64,000 nucleotides of DNA, from assembly GCA_965277875.1 (NCBI GenBank), contig CBDIDV010000002.1, positions 2,170,001 to 2,234,000 on the forward strand, written 5' to 3'. Of this stretch, positions 33,331 through 41,258 are shown in pieces (position 1 is the first letter of the stretch; the number at the start of each line of letters is the position of its first letter). The notes beneath the pieces were generated by a model. It was given only the letters and a program-made list of their open reading frames with translations, was not told where the DNA came from and searched no databases. The stretch comes from CAWFQB01 sp965277875. Lineage in GTDB: Bacteria; Armatimonadota; Chthonomonadetes; Chthonomonadales; Chthonomonadaceae. The position numbers were made by a program, and so were the translations under genes.

Positions 33331-34707
33331 TTATGGGCGCAGGCATTGAATTTCGTCCAGAATCAAAGCCGCAATCTCCGCTTTGGAGGCTTTCGCGAGC
33401 GCGTGACCGCGTCCATCCGGCCAGAGCAGCGTAACGATGTTGGTGTCGCCCTCGAAGCCCGCGCCCTCCTGCGTGACATCGTTGGCGACGATCATGTCCA
33501 GACCTTTGGCCTCGATCTTGGCGCGGGCATGGGCTATCATGTCGCGCGTCTCCGCCGCGAAGCCGACGACGACCTGACCGGGCCGCTTGTCCCGCGCCAA
33601 CGTCGCCAGTATGTCCGGCGTCCGCTTCAAGCGCAGGGTAATGACGTCTTCCGTCTCCCGCGCTTGCAGCACGTCGCGTTTGGCGATAACGGCGTTTTTT
33701 TTGATTTTGTGGGGCTGAACCGTTTCGGGCGCGTAATCAGCGACGGCGGCGGCAGCGATGAATACATCGGACTGCGCGAAATGATTTTGGCACACGTCCA
33801 GCATCTCCTGCGCCGTGCCGACGCGATGCAGCGTGACACCGGGCGGAACCGGGGCCGTAGCGAACCCGCTGACGACCACAACCGATGCCCCCCGCTGCGC
33901 GGCAGCCTGGGCGAGCGCATAGCCCATCTTGCCGCTGGAACGATTGGACAGGAAGCGCACAGGGTCAAGCGGTTCGCGCGTCGCGCCCGCCGTAATCAGC
34001 ACACGCGCTCCCGTCAACTCCTGCGGCACGTCAGAAGCAGTCGCATTAGAAGCAACCTTATCGTTGGCAATGGCTACGTTGTCGGCAGTGGTCGCATTGT
34101 TAGCAATGGTTGTGTTGTTATCGTTCGCCGCTGCATCAGAGGTAAGCCGCGCAACGACCGCGTCAACAATGTCGTCAACATCCGCCAGCTTGCCCGTGCC
34201 GATGTCCTGGCAGGCCAGCAGTCCCACACCGGGCGCGATGATTTGCGCGCCGCGTGACGCGATCAAGGCGACATTGGCAAGCGTGGCGGGATGCTCCCAC
34301 ATCTGCGTGTTCATGGCCGGGGCGACGAGCAGGGGCGTGGCGCGGGGCGTGGCGAGCAGGCAGGCGGCCAGCATATCATCCGCCAGGCCGTGCGCCATGC
34401 GGGCGATCATATCGGCGCTTGCAGGCGCGACAAGGACAAGGTCGGCGGACTGCGCCAGATCAATGTGGGCGATGCGCTGCGCGGTCGGCTCGTCGAATAC
34501 GTCGGATACAACCGGGTTGCGGGTCAAGGCGCGAAACGTGGCCGCGCCCACAAACTGCGATCCGGCCTGGGTCAGCGCGACATGCACGTCCGCGCCCAAT
34601 TTGCCCAGCCTGCTGCATACATCAGCGGCCTTATACGCGGCGATGCTGCCGCACACCCCCAGCAGTATGCGCTTTCCGGCAAGCGTTTGCGTGTCTCGTT
34701 CCTGCAT
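33331..34707 (-). CDS. coaBC: bifunctional CoaBC (phosphopantothenate-cysteine ligase / decarboxylase)
   Basis: A 458-residue protein of two enzymes of CoA synthesis. The CoaC half has VCGSIAAYKAADV, the His of RIAHIDLAQSADLVLVAPAS, and APAMNTQMWEHPAT with the active loop including ACQDIGTGKLAD. The CoaB half from about residue 232 has ITAGATREPLDPVRFLSNRSSGKMG and AAVADYAP, and KIKKN. Between them lies an odd Asn/Ala/Thr-rich linker (about residues 192-228) built of degenerate repeats. ATG 34707; gmk lies 64 nt upstream in the same direction. Confidence 0.94.
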   Translation of the reverse strand: MQERDTQTLAGKRILLGVCGSIAAYKAADVCSRLGKLGADVHVALTQAGSQFVGAATFRALTRNPVVSDVFDEPTAQRIAHIDLAQSADLVLVAPASADMIARMAHGLADDMLAACLLATPRATPLLVAPAMNTQMWEHPATLANVALIASRGAQIIAPGVGLLACQDIGTGKLADVDDIVDAVVARLTSDAAANDNNTTIANNATTADNVAIANDKVASNATASDVPQELTGARVLITAGATREPLDPVRFLSNRSSGKMGYALAQAAAQRGASVVVVSGFATAPVPPGVTLHRVGTAQEMLDVCQNHFAQSDVFIAAAAVADYAPETVQPHKIKKNAVIAKRDVLQARETEDVITLRLKRTPDILATLARDKRPGQVVVGFAAETRDMIAHARAKIEAKGLDMIVANDVTQEGAGFEGDTNIVTLLWPDGRGHALAKASKAEIAALILDEIQCLRP

Positions 34708-34771
34708 CTGCCCTGTACCCCGCGCGTTCTTAACCCGCCATCTTAGTAGCGCTCTCTTAACTTGAAACCCT

Positions 34772-35434
34772 CTACGGCCTGCGCGTGTCGGGCTGCCGGC
34801 CCCGCTCCCGTTCCGCCGTAATGACGGCGCACAGAATGGTCAGAGCCGTATCAAAGTCGTCGTTTGTCAGGGCGTAGTCGTAGCGGAAGATGTGCGCCAT
34901 CTCGAACTGGGCGTCGGCAAGGCGTTCGCGAATACGCGCATCCGTGTCCGTGCCGCGCGCCCTGAGCCGCCGCTCCAATTCGTCGAAGTGGGGCGGTTTG
35001 ATGAATATCAAGATCGCGTCCGGCACGAGGATTTTGATCTGCTCCGCGCCCTGCACCTCGATTTTCAGCACGACATCCAGGCCCTGCGCGCGCAGGGCAT
35101 CCACCTTGCGGCGCGGCGTACCATAGTAGTCGGGGCCGTAGCGGGCGTGTTCCAGAAAGTAGCCCCGCATGATGTCGGTCTCGAACTCTTCATGTTTCAG
35201 GAAATGGTAATCCTTGCCATCGGTCTCACTGGGGCGCGGGGAACGCGTCGTCGCGCTTACGCTCTGCACGATACCGGACATGCACTCGTACAGCCGTCCC
35301 AGCAGCGCGTCTTTGCCCACGCCGCTCGGCCCCGACACAACAAATAATTTGCCCGGTCGCGGCGGAAAGGCGCGGCTGTCATCGGGCGAAAGAACGGCGC
35401 TGTCCGCGCCTGAGACACTGTTGTCACTTGTCAT
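34772..35434 (-). CDS. gmk: guanylate kinase
   Basis: A 220-residue Gmk. It has the P-loop GPSGVGKDALL, in which Asp follows the Lys where most have Ser/Thr, then SATTRSPRPSETDGKDYHFL (GMP binding), ARYGPDYYGTPRRKVD and IFIKPP. An extra 25-residue arm precedes the core. It phosphorylates GMP and dGMP. The gmk-coaBC order is common, but rpoZ (omega), usually between them, is absent here. Start ATG 35434 has no strong ribosome site; a later start is possible. Confidence 0.92.
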   Translation of the reverse strand: MTSDNSVSGADSAVLSPDDSRAFPPRPGKLFVVSGPSGVGKDALLGRLYECMSGIVQSVSATTRSPRPSETDGKDYHFLKHEEFETDIMRGYFLEHARYGPDYYGTPRRKVDALRAQGLDVVLKIEVQGAEQIKILVPDAILIFIKPPHFDELERRLRARGTDTDARIRERLADAQFEMAHIFRYDYALTNDDFDTALTILCAVITAERERGRQPDTRRP

Positions 35435-35675
35435 AGTTACGTCTTTTTCCGACCCATTTCTCCGACCGATAATAAATTGCAGACCTTTCCTGTGGCTTCC
35501 CCTGCTGATTTCATGGTCACGCAGGCGGTTTCGGCGGGACGCTGCACTCGCTTTCTCTGATTATCGGCTGAAATGTCGGACTAATTGCGCTTTATCCTTA
35601 TTTTACCCTGTTTTGGCTGTTCGCGCTTTTGGCCGTAACAGAAGCGAGGTCGGGCGACACGTATTCAGTCCGCGT

Positions 35676-35777
35676 CTAACTGTCCCTCTTCGCACACAAG
35701 GCGATTGTGCCGTCGAACAGCGGCCTGACCGTGTCGCGCAGGTCGAACAGGATAATGCTGTCTATGCGCGCCTGCAT
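35676..35777 (-). CDS. possible 33-residue small protein
   Basis: ATG 35777 is preceded by GGTGGAGGG at 9-nt spacing, an unusually good ribosome site, and opens a 33-codon frame beginning MQARIDSIILFDLRD. It follows the 88-residue gene at 35833-36099 by 55 nt on the same strand. No similarity is recognised. The rest of 35435-35675 shows nothing I can name. Confidence 0.3.
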   Translation of the reverse strand: MQARIDSIILFDLRDTVRPLFDGTIALCAKRDS

Positions 35778-35832
35778 GTGATCGCCCTCCACCCGCAAGC
35801 TTAAGCGGGATCGGCATTGCGTTTCTCCTCCG

Positions 35833-36099
35833 CTACTCGTTTTCCTCGCGGCGCGTATGGTTGTAGGGTTCTGAACTTTCGGCCACGCTATGGGGGGCGG
35901 AACGGGGCGGATGCGTGACGCGCTCGATGTCGTGCAGTACATGGCCCTGCACCCACGAACGCAGGTCGGCGACAATATGCAGCATCTTATCCACATCGCT
36001 GCGCGGACTGTCGGGGTCGTCCTGCCAGTTGCGAAGCGCGTCCTCGGCGCGGCGCAGCGCGCCGGCAGCTTTTTGCGAAGAGGTCATAATACGGGTCAT
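35833..36099 (-). CDS. hypothetical helical small protein
   Basis: An 88-residue protein, mostly amphipathic helix: AAGALRRAEDALRNW and VDKMLHIVADLRSWVQGHV, with a polar tail. ATG 36099 has AAGGAG at 11-nt spacing; a second ATG four codons on is possible. I do not recognise the family. It is divergent from cmk and in the same direction as gmk. Confidence 0.55.
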   Translation of the reverse strand: MTRIMTSSQKAAGALRRAEDALRNWQDDPDSPRSDVDKMLHIVADLRSWVQGHVLHDIERVTHPPRSAPHSVAESSEPYNHTRREENE

Positions 36100-36304
36100 G
36101 GGCGGGGAAGCTCCTTGTCTCTACTTCAAATCACGCGGCGGGGGAACCGGACGGGAGAATAGCGCGTATTCGACGACTATTTCGCGCTGTTTGTGTCATA
36201 ATCCTGTGCAGAATTTCGTTTTCAGCGCGAATATGTTCCGTCCGGCCACAACCTTATTTGTACCTGCGCCGGATCGGGTCTCGAACCGACATTTAGGATG
36301 CGGT

Positions 36305-36985
36305 ATGCCTTTTATCATCGCCATTGACGGGCCGGCGGGCGCGGGCAAAAGCACGGTCGCGCGCCGCGTTGCGATTGCGCTTGGCCTGACCTACATTGAT
36401 ACCGGAGCCATGTATCGCGCCGTCGCCTGGAAAGCCCTGATGCGGGGCGTAAACATCATGGACGCGGACGCGCTGGCCGAGTTGACGCGTGATTTGCGCG
36501 TTCGGCTTTCTCCCCTGTCTCAAGAGATGCAGCAGCGCGTGTGGGCGGATGACGAGGAAGTGACGGCCCTGATCCGCACACCCGAAATCAGCAGCGTGAC
36601 GTCAGCGATTTCGGCCTACCCCGCTGTCCGTACCCTGATCGTGCAGCAGCAGCGGCAGATGGGCGCGACGGACACACTGGGCGTCGTCCTGGAAGGCCGC
36701 GATATTGGCACGGTCGTTTTCACTAATGCCAATCTGAAGATATTCCTTACGGCCAGTCCCCAAGAGCGAGCGCGGCGGCGCGTGGAGGAACTAAGGGCAA
36801 AAGGAATGGTCGTGGACTACGCGCAGATTTTGGCCGACCAAACCGTTCGCGATGACCGCGACAGCCAGCGCGCCGACTCGCCTCTTGCCGCCGCACCGGA
36901 CGCCCTTATTCTCGACACCGACAGCCGGAGCATTGACGACGTCGTGACGCACATTCTGGAACTGGCACAGGCATGTCGGAAGTGA
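36305..36985 (+). CDS. cmk: cytidylate kinase
   Basis: A 226-residue CMP kinase: IIAIDGPAGAGKSTVARRVA (P-loop), LTYIDTGAMYRAVAW, the CMP-binding insert, VLEGRDIGTVVF and a lid RDDRDSQRADSPL. It makes CDP/dCDP. The frame is open far upstream, but family similarity begins at ATG 36305, so I start there; AGGA lies 8 nt before. The gene overlaps plsC by 13 nt, as the cmk-plsC pair often does. Confidence 0.94.
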   Translation: MPFIIAIDGPAGAGKSTVARRVAIALGLTYIDTGAMYRAVAWKALMRGVNIMDADALAELTRDLRVRLSPLSQEMQQRVWADDEEVTALIRTPEISSVTSAISAYPAVRTLIVQQQRQMGATDTLGVVLEGRDIGTVVFTNANLKIFLTASPQERARRRVEELRAKGMVVDYAQILADQTVRDDRDSQRADSPLAAAPDALILDTDSRSIDDVVTHILELAQACRK

Positions 36986-37710
36986 AACCGCAGGCGGAGC
37001 AAACGAGCGGCGCACAGGCGCAAACCGGCGGCGAAAGCAGGCCGGAAAAGCCTGTTCCCGTCGCCGTGCTGACGCCCCGGCTCGACCTGACCGTAACGCA
37101 TCACATTCTCGCCATGCTGACGCGCTTGTTCTTCCGCCTCTACGGACGCGGGCGCGTTGTGGGCCTGGAGAACGTGCCGCGCAAGGGCGCATTGATCTTT
37201 GCGGCCAACCACGCGAGCAACCTTGACCCGTTCCTTGCCTGGGCCATCCTGCGCCCGTGCCGCCGCATGTGGGGCGTCGCCAAAGTGGAATTGTGGGACA
37301 ATCCGGCCTCCGCGTACATTATGCAAAGCGTCGGCGCTCTGCCCGTCCGGCGCGGAACCGCAGATCGCGTCTTAATACGTACCGTACTGGAACTGCTGGC
37401 GAAGGGCGAGGTCGTGGGACTTTTCCCGGAAGGCACGCGCACACCGGACGGCGCGCTTCAGCCGCCGCAGGCGGGCATCGGCCTGCTGGCGCAGAAAAGC
37501 GGCGCGTCCGTGATCCCTGTCGGCCTGTCGGGTACGTATGCCATGCTGCCGACGGGCCAAAAACGCCTCAAACGCGCCCGCCTGACCGTGGTCATCGGCA
37601 AGCCGATGACCTTTGCGCCGGACGCGACCCGCGAACAGATCGCCGCACAGATTATGCAGGAGATAGGGAAGCTGCTTGTCGCTTGTTGCGTGTTGTTTGT
37701 TGTTCGTTAA
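36973..37710 (+). CDS. plsC: 1-acyl-sn-glycerol-3-phosphate acyltransferase
   Basis: A 245-residue acyltransferase with the HX4D motif (FAANHASNLDPFLAW), GVAKVELW, GALPVRRGTADR, the FPEGTRTPDG motif and VIPVGLSG. It acylates lysophosphatidate at the inner membrane in phospholipid synthesis. The start overlaps cmk by 13 nt. The last 12 residues (LLVACCVLFVVR) are encoded by the left arm of the inverted repeat at 37674-37796, so the original C-terminus was changed by that repeat. Confidence 0.9.
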   Translation: MSEVKPQAEQTSGAQAQTGGESRPEKPVPVAVLTPRLDLTVTHHILAMLTRLFFRLYGRGRVVGLENVPRKGALIFAANHASNLDPFLAWAILRPCRRMWGVAKVELWDNPASAYIMQSVGALPVRRGTADRVLIRTVLELLAKGEVVGLFPEGTRTPDGALQPPQAGIGLLAQKSGASVIPVGLSGTYAMLPTGQKRLKRARLTVVIGKPMTFAPDATREQIAAQIMQEIGKLLVACCVLFVVR

Positions 37711-37796
37711 AGAATATCGCTTGCAGTTTACAACCCACTGCCTGCGAACGATTACCCTCTTTTTTAACAACAAGCGACAAGCAACAGGCGACAAGC
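37674..37796. repeat. inverted repeat (GCTTGTCGC/GCGACAAGC) between plsC and upp
   Basis: The left arm 37674-37708 (starting GCTTGTCGCTTGTTGC) and right arm 37766-37796 (ending GGCGACAAGC) are imperfect inverted repeats of about 31 bp around a 57-bp core. The right arm is itself built of AACAAGCGACAAGC units. It looks like a miniature element or dispersed repeat; it covers the end of plsC and the upp leader. Confidence 0.7.
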
Positions 37797-37811
37797 AACA
37801 ATGGAGTCAAC

Positions 37812-38432
37812 ATGCCGCTGACCATACTCGAACACGCTATCGGAGGGCATCTGCTGGCGCGGCTGCGCGACCAGACTACGCCGCCGGAACGCTTTCGCGC
37901 CCTCACCCGCGCCCTGACGCAGATACTCGTCATGGAAGCCACGCGCGCGTTGCCGACACGTCCGCTTACCGTCTCTACGCCCCTCGAAGATACAGACTGC
38001 GCCGTACTCGATACCCATCTTGTAGCCGTCCCCGTGCTAAGGGCGGGGCTGGGGATGCTGGACGCCGTACTTGACCTGCTGCCGGACGCGACCGTAGGCT
38101 ACGTAGGCATGGAGCGGGATGAGACAACGGCGATTGCCAGTTCGTATTATTGTAAACTGCCGCCCCTGGAAGGCCGTACCGTGCTTCTGCTCGACCCGAT
38201 GCTGGCAACCGGCGGCTCGGCGGCCTGGGCCGTCAACCAACTGTATGAGGCAGGGGCAACGAACGTCACGCTGCTGTGCGTGGTCGCCGCGCCCGAAGGC
38301 GTGGCGCGACTGGGAGAGAGTTTCCCGAATTTGCATGTCGTAACTGCCGCCCTGGATCGTGAACTGGACGCGCGCCGCTATATTCTGCCCGGTTTGGGCG
38401 ACTTCGGCGACCGGCTGTTCGGTACATTCTAA
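37812..38432 (+). CDS. upp: uracil phosphoribosyltransferase
   Basis: A 206-residue UPRT: ILVMEATRALPTRP, VPVLRAGLGMLDAVLDLLPDA, YVGMERDE, the PRPP loop LLLDPMLATGGSA, CVVAAPEGVARL and a C-terminal PGLGDFGDRLFGTF, the uracil-binding end. It salvages uracil to UMP. ATG 37812 has GGAG at 6-nt spacing. The frame is open far upstream, but that part is a shadow of plsC. Confidence 0.95.
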   Translation: MPLTILEHAIGGHLLARLRDQTTPPERFRALTRALTQILVMEATRALPTRPLTVSTPLEDTDCAVLDTHLVAVPVLRAGLGMLDAVLDLLPDATVGYVGMERDETTAIASSYYCKLPPLEGRTVLLLDPMLATGGSAAWAVNQLYEAGATNVTLLCVVAAPEGVARLGESFPNLHVVTAALDRELDARRYILPGLGDFGDRLFGTF

Positions 38433-38458
38433 GACGAAGTGTAATGCGGAATACGGGT

Positions 38459-38494
38459 TATAGCCGCAAATGAACGCGAATAAACGCAAATCTT
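38459..38494. repeat. degenerate half of a palindromic repeat
   Basis: TATAGCCGCAAATGAACGCG at 38459-38478 and the AAACGCAAATC that follows look like one arm of the (CCGCAGATGAACGC) type repeat, related to the element at 13096-13187. The opposite arm is not clear. Confidence 0.4.
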
Positions 38495-38525
38495 GAATAC
38501 AAATTAGTGCTGATCTGAACATACC

Positions 38526-38548
38526 TGAATATATCTAAAATATATTCA
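38526..38548. promoter_or_regulatory. AT-rich palindrome, possible operator
   Basis: TGAATATAT-CTAAA-ATATATTCA is a perfect 9-bp inverted repeat 30 nt before the macro-like gene. It may be a repressor site overlapping the promoter; no -10/-35 pair can be assigned safely. Confidence 0.4.
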
Positions 38549-38578
38549 AACACAATTTTGAGAGTGAGCAGAAACTTT

Positions 38579-39247
38579 ATGGCTGGCAGTCCTTTTAGTA
38601 ACTTCGTTCCGCCCGACGCGATCAGCAACCTGAAAAAAGGCTGGCGTCCGGCAAGTCCCAGCATCGGCCCTTCTTACACAGCCAAAATCGGTAACATGGG
38701 CGTGAGCCTGTATGTGGCGCAGCGCAAGCTGCCGTTCCGCATCGGCAACACGTTCGTGCTGAACAACGCCGTGCTTGTGCCGGTGTCGCCCGACCTGAAA
38801 ATGGTGTTCGGCGTCGCCAAGATGGTGCGCGATTGGGGCGCGGACACTGTCCAGTACGAGGCGCAAAAGGTGGCCCCGCTCGCCGCCGGCGAAGCGTTCA
38901 TCGGGTCGGGAGCCAAGTACAGATTTCGGCACACGGTTCTGGCCGTCGTGTTCGACGAGAACAAGCGCACCAGTACCGACCTCATCCGCCGGGCCGTGCG
39001 CCGGGGCGCGCAGCTTGCCGCCGAGCGGGGCGCGACGTCGCTGATTTTGCCCGACATGACCGAGAACCTGCTCGCACAGCCCAATTGGATCACGGACGCG
39101 CAGCGCGAAGAGACCGCGCAGATCACGGCCTTTGCCCTTGTGGACGCCGTTCGCGCCTGCAAAGGCATGTTCAAAAACATTCATTTGTGGTGCTGGGACC
39201 CGCGCAATGCCGCCTTCTTCACCAACGAACTGAAAAGACTCAAGTAG
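38579..39247 (+). CDS. macro-domain-like protein
   Basis: A 222-residue protein whose middle follows the macro (ADP-ribose-binding) fold layout: NTFVLNNAVLVPVSPDLKMV, PLAAGEAFIGSGAKYRFRHTVLAVVFD, then STDLIRRAVRRGAQLAAERGATSLILPDMT. The glycine-rich GGGVAGAI loop of active de-ADP-ribosylases is missing (FGVAKMVRDWG instead), so it may bind but not hydrolyse, or be only a distant relative. The start is uncertain: ATG 38579, GTG 38564 or TTG 38558. It is followed by comB after 10 nt, likely co-transcribed. Confidence 0.5.
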   Translation: MAGSPFSNFVPPDAISNLKKGWRPASPSIGPSYTAKIGNMGVSLYVAQRKLPFRIGNTFVLNNAVLVPVSPDLKMVFGVAKMVRDWGADTVQYEAQKVAPLAAGEAFIGSGAKYRFRHTVLAVVFDENKRTSTDLIRRAVRRGAQLAAERGATSLILPDMTENLLAQPNWITDAQREETAQITAFALVDAVRACKGMFKNIHLWCWDPRNAAFFTNELKRLK

Positions 39248-39257
39248 GACGTAGATC

Positions 39258-40007
39258 ATGCAAATCCGTGCCGCCCTGATGCCGCAGTTCGCGGGCGATG
39301 TAAGCGAGGCCGTGTGCGTGGTGATTGATGTGCTGCGGGCCACGACATGTATCGCCACGCTGTTCGAGCAGCACTGCCCCCGCGTGTATGTGGCCGCGTC
39401 GCATGACGCGGCCCGGACGTTTGCGCGGGCGAAGGGGTATGCGCTGGCGGGCGAAACGGAAGGGTATCGCGTGCCGGATTTTGATTACGGCAACTCGCCC
39501 GTCGTGTTCGCGCAGGAAGATTTTACGGATCGTCCCGTCGTGCTGTCCACGACAAACGGCACAAAGGCGACGGCCATTGTCAGCGGCGCAAAGCGCGTGT
39601 TCCTGGGTGCGGCCATCAATCGGCAGGCCGTGGCGCGGGCCGCGTGGGAGGCCGCACAGGAACTGGATGCGGATGTCGTTGTCGTGTGTTCGGGAACCAA
39701 CGATCAATTTACCCTGGAAGACGCCACGGTCGCGGGCATGTACGTCGAGTCCATTGCAGGACATGCGGGCGCGTGGACGATGCCCCGGCAGTTGGACTCG
39801 GCTATTGCCGTTCGCAGGCTGTGGGAAACCGAGCCGAACCTGCTGCGCGGCTGGATGGAGGGCGTTCACGCGCAGACGCTGGCAAACCGGGGCTTCGGCG
39901 ACGATGTGGGCTACTGCGCCAGTATAGACACCCTCTCCTACGTGCCTACCCTCGTCAGCGAAGCGGACATCGCTTCGGTCGCCTGCCCTGTCGTTCTCGT
40001 GCGCTGA
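39258..40007 (+). CDS. comB: ComB-type 2-phosphosulfolactate phosphatase
   Basis: A 249-residue member of the ComB family: VVIDVLRATTCIATLF near residue 22, FDYGNSPVVF, LSTTNGTKA and CSGTNDQFTLEDATVAGMY, the last holding acidic metal ligands. In methanogens it is a step of coenzyme M synthesis; in bacteria without the other com genes its real substrate is unknown. ATG 39258 has AGGAC upstream. No comA, comC or comDE is near. Confidence 0.85.
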   Translation: MQIRAALMPQFAGDVSEAVCVVIDVLRATTCIATLFEQHCPRVYVAASHDAARTFARAKGYALAGETEGYRVPDFDYGNSPVVFAQEDFTDRPVVLSTTNGTKATAIVSGAKRVFLGAAINRQAVARAAWEAAQELDADVVVVCSGTNDQFTLEDATVAGMYVESIAGHAGAWTMPRQLDSAIAVRRLWETEPNLLRGWMEGVHAQTLANRGFGDDVGYCASIDTLSYVPTLVSEADIASVACPVVLVR

Positions 40008-40085
40008 ACATACGGTCAGCGAGACCTGCCCGCAACCTGCATTGAACAGTGGGAGATGCAGCAGAAACCTGTTCTTAGCGCTTCA

Positions 40086-40094
40086 TGGTATAAT
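40086..40094 (+). promoter_or_regulatory. extended -10 promoter
   Basis: TGG-TATAAT (TG at 40086-40087, TATAAT at 40089-40094) lies 42 nt before the ATG at 40136. No good -35 is visible, as expected for an extended -10 promoter. Confidence 0.6.
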
Positions 40095-40135
40095 ATACAC
40101 CGTGTGGGATATTCCCACCACGAACGGAGAGTACC

Positions 40136-40699
40136 ATGAAGCTGGCGCAGGATGTGCTGGAAGACATCAAGGTAGCGGATCAGAAAGGGCGCGTTCTGCT
40201 GGGCAGTCGGTACGCAGGTAAGCGGTTCGCCGTGCGCGAGGAACCGGACGGCTCGGCCCTGCTGACGCCCGTGCTGATTGTGCCGGAGAAAGACCAGCCG
40301 CTTACATATCAGCGTCTTGCTGCAACCTTTGCCGCATTAGAAGAATTGCGCGACGATTGGGACGGACATGGTTCGCCCGCCCCCGCCCCTCTCCTGCTTG
40401 CGTATGCCCGCGAAGTCGTCGCCCTGCTGCACGCCGGCGCATTGGCGCGGGGGATGAGATGGGCCGAGCCGCACATCGGCAGCAACGAGCGGGGACAAAT
40501 TACGCTGGAATGGTGGCAGGACACGCGCACATTGACCCTCTTTGTGCGTTCCGAAGAGCAGGTAGACTACCTCAAAGCGTGGGGCAGCCACATCGAGGAC
40601 GAAATGGAGGATGGCGAAGTGAGCCGACTGGCCGACTTTGCCGCCCTGTCCCGCTGGCTGTATCAGCAGGGAGCGCAGGAAGGAAAGTCGGGGCGATGA
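40136..40699 (+). CDS. hypothetical protein with AbrB-like N-terminus, first gene of a two-gene module
   Basis: A 187-residue protein. The start (VADQKGRVLLGSRYAGKRF followed by AVREEPDGSALLTPV) resembles SpoVT/AbrB-type antitoxin DNA-binding arms. The rest has ELRDDWDGHGSPAPAP and ITLEWWQDTRTLTLFV, a pattern I associate with unnamed conserved proteins of similar two-gene modules in cyanobacteria and relatives. ATG 40136 follows CGGAGAG. It overlaps the next gene by 4 nt (ATGA). Confidence 0.6.
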   Translation: MKLAQDVLEDIKVADQKGRVLLGSRYAGKRFAVREEPDGSALLTPVLIVPEKDQPLTYQRLAATFAALEELRDDWDGHGSPAPAPLLLAYAREVVALLHAGALARGMRWAEPHIGSNERGQITLEWWQDTRTLTLFVRSEEQVDYLKAWGSHIEDEMEDGEVSRLADFAALSRWLYQQGAQEGKSGR

Positions 40700-41172
40700 C
40701 GCCGGACACACCCGTACCTGCCGCGCCGCCTGCTTCTCTAGATTTTGTCGGCGACGACGAGCTTTTGTATCGGGCCGTTGCCGACGATCCGCGCTTCTTT
40801 GCGGAGGACGGACAGGGTGGACGGCGCATCAGCAGCCTTGCCTTCAACGATGCGGGGCGGCGTCCCTCCGTAGATCGCGCCATGCTGTGTCCGAATGGCC
40901 CCGCCGACACGCGGCAGCGGTTCAGCAGTGGAAGCGGCGTATTGTCGCTGACGGCGCGTGCTGTGCGGGGCATTTCAGCGACACATGGCACAAGCGGCCA
41001 GGTATACGGCGTGGATGTCGAGCCGGTTCCCCTGCCGGACAATGCCGCTCATGCCGAGATATTCGGACGCCCGCCGTTCGACACGGACAAAATCTTCGAC
41101 CGCATCAAACAGTCGCTTACCCGCCTTGCGGTAATCACGCTTCCGCCCGATCATGCCGCGCAGGCGGAGTAA
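40696..41172 (+). CDS. hypothetical protein, second gene of the module
   Basis: A 158-residue protein with RRISSLAFNDAGRRPSVDRA near residue 45 and DVEPVPLPDNAAHAEIFG near residue 115. The phrase SVDRA followed by an Ala-His-Ala-like block is shared with unnamed cyanobacterial proteins encoded beside small regulators. ATG 40696 overlaps the previous stop. Function is unknown; a toxin-antitoxin relation with the AbrB-like gene before it is only a guess from the layout. Confidence 0.55.
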   Translation: MTPDTPVPAAPPASLDFVGDDELLYRAVADDPRFFAEDGQGGRRISSLAFNDAGRRPSVDRAMLCPNGPADTRQRFSSGSGVLSLTARAVRGISATHGTSGQVYGVDVEPVPLPDNAAHAEIFGRPPFDTDKIFDRIKQSLTRLAVITLPPDHAAQAE

Positions 41173-41258
41173 TGCAAGCAACGTAGCAGGAATGTATGTC
41201 TCAGGCAAAATCGCCCCCTTGGTGTCAATGAAAGGTTGTTATTGAAAGGCGAACTGCA

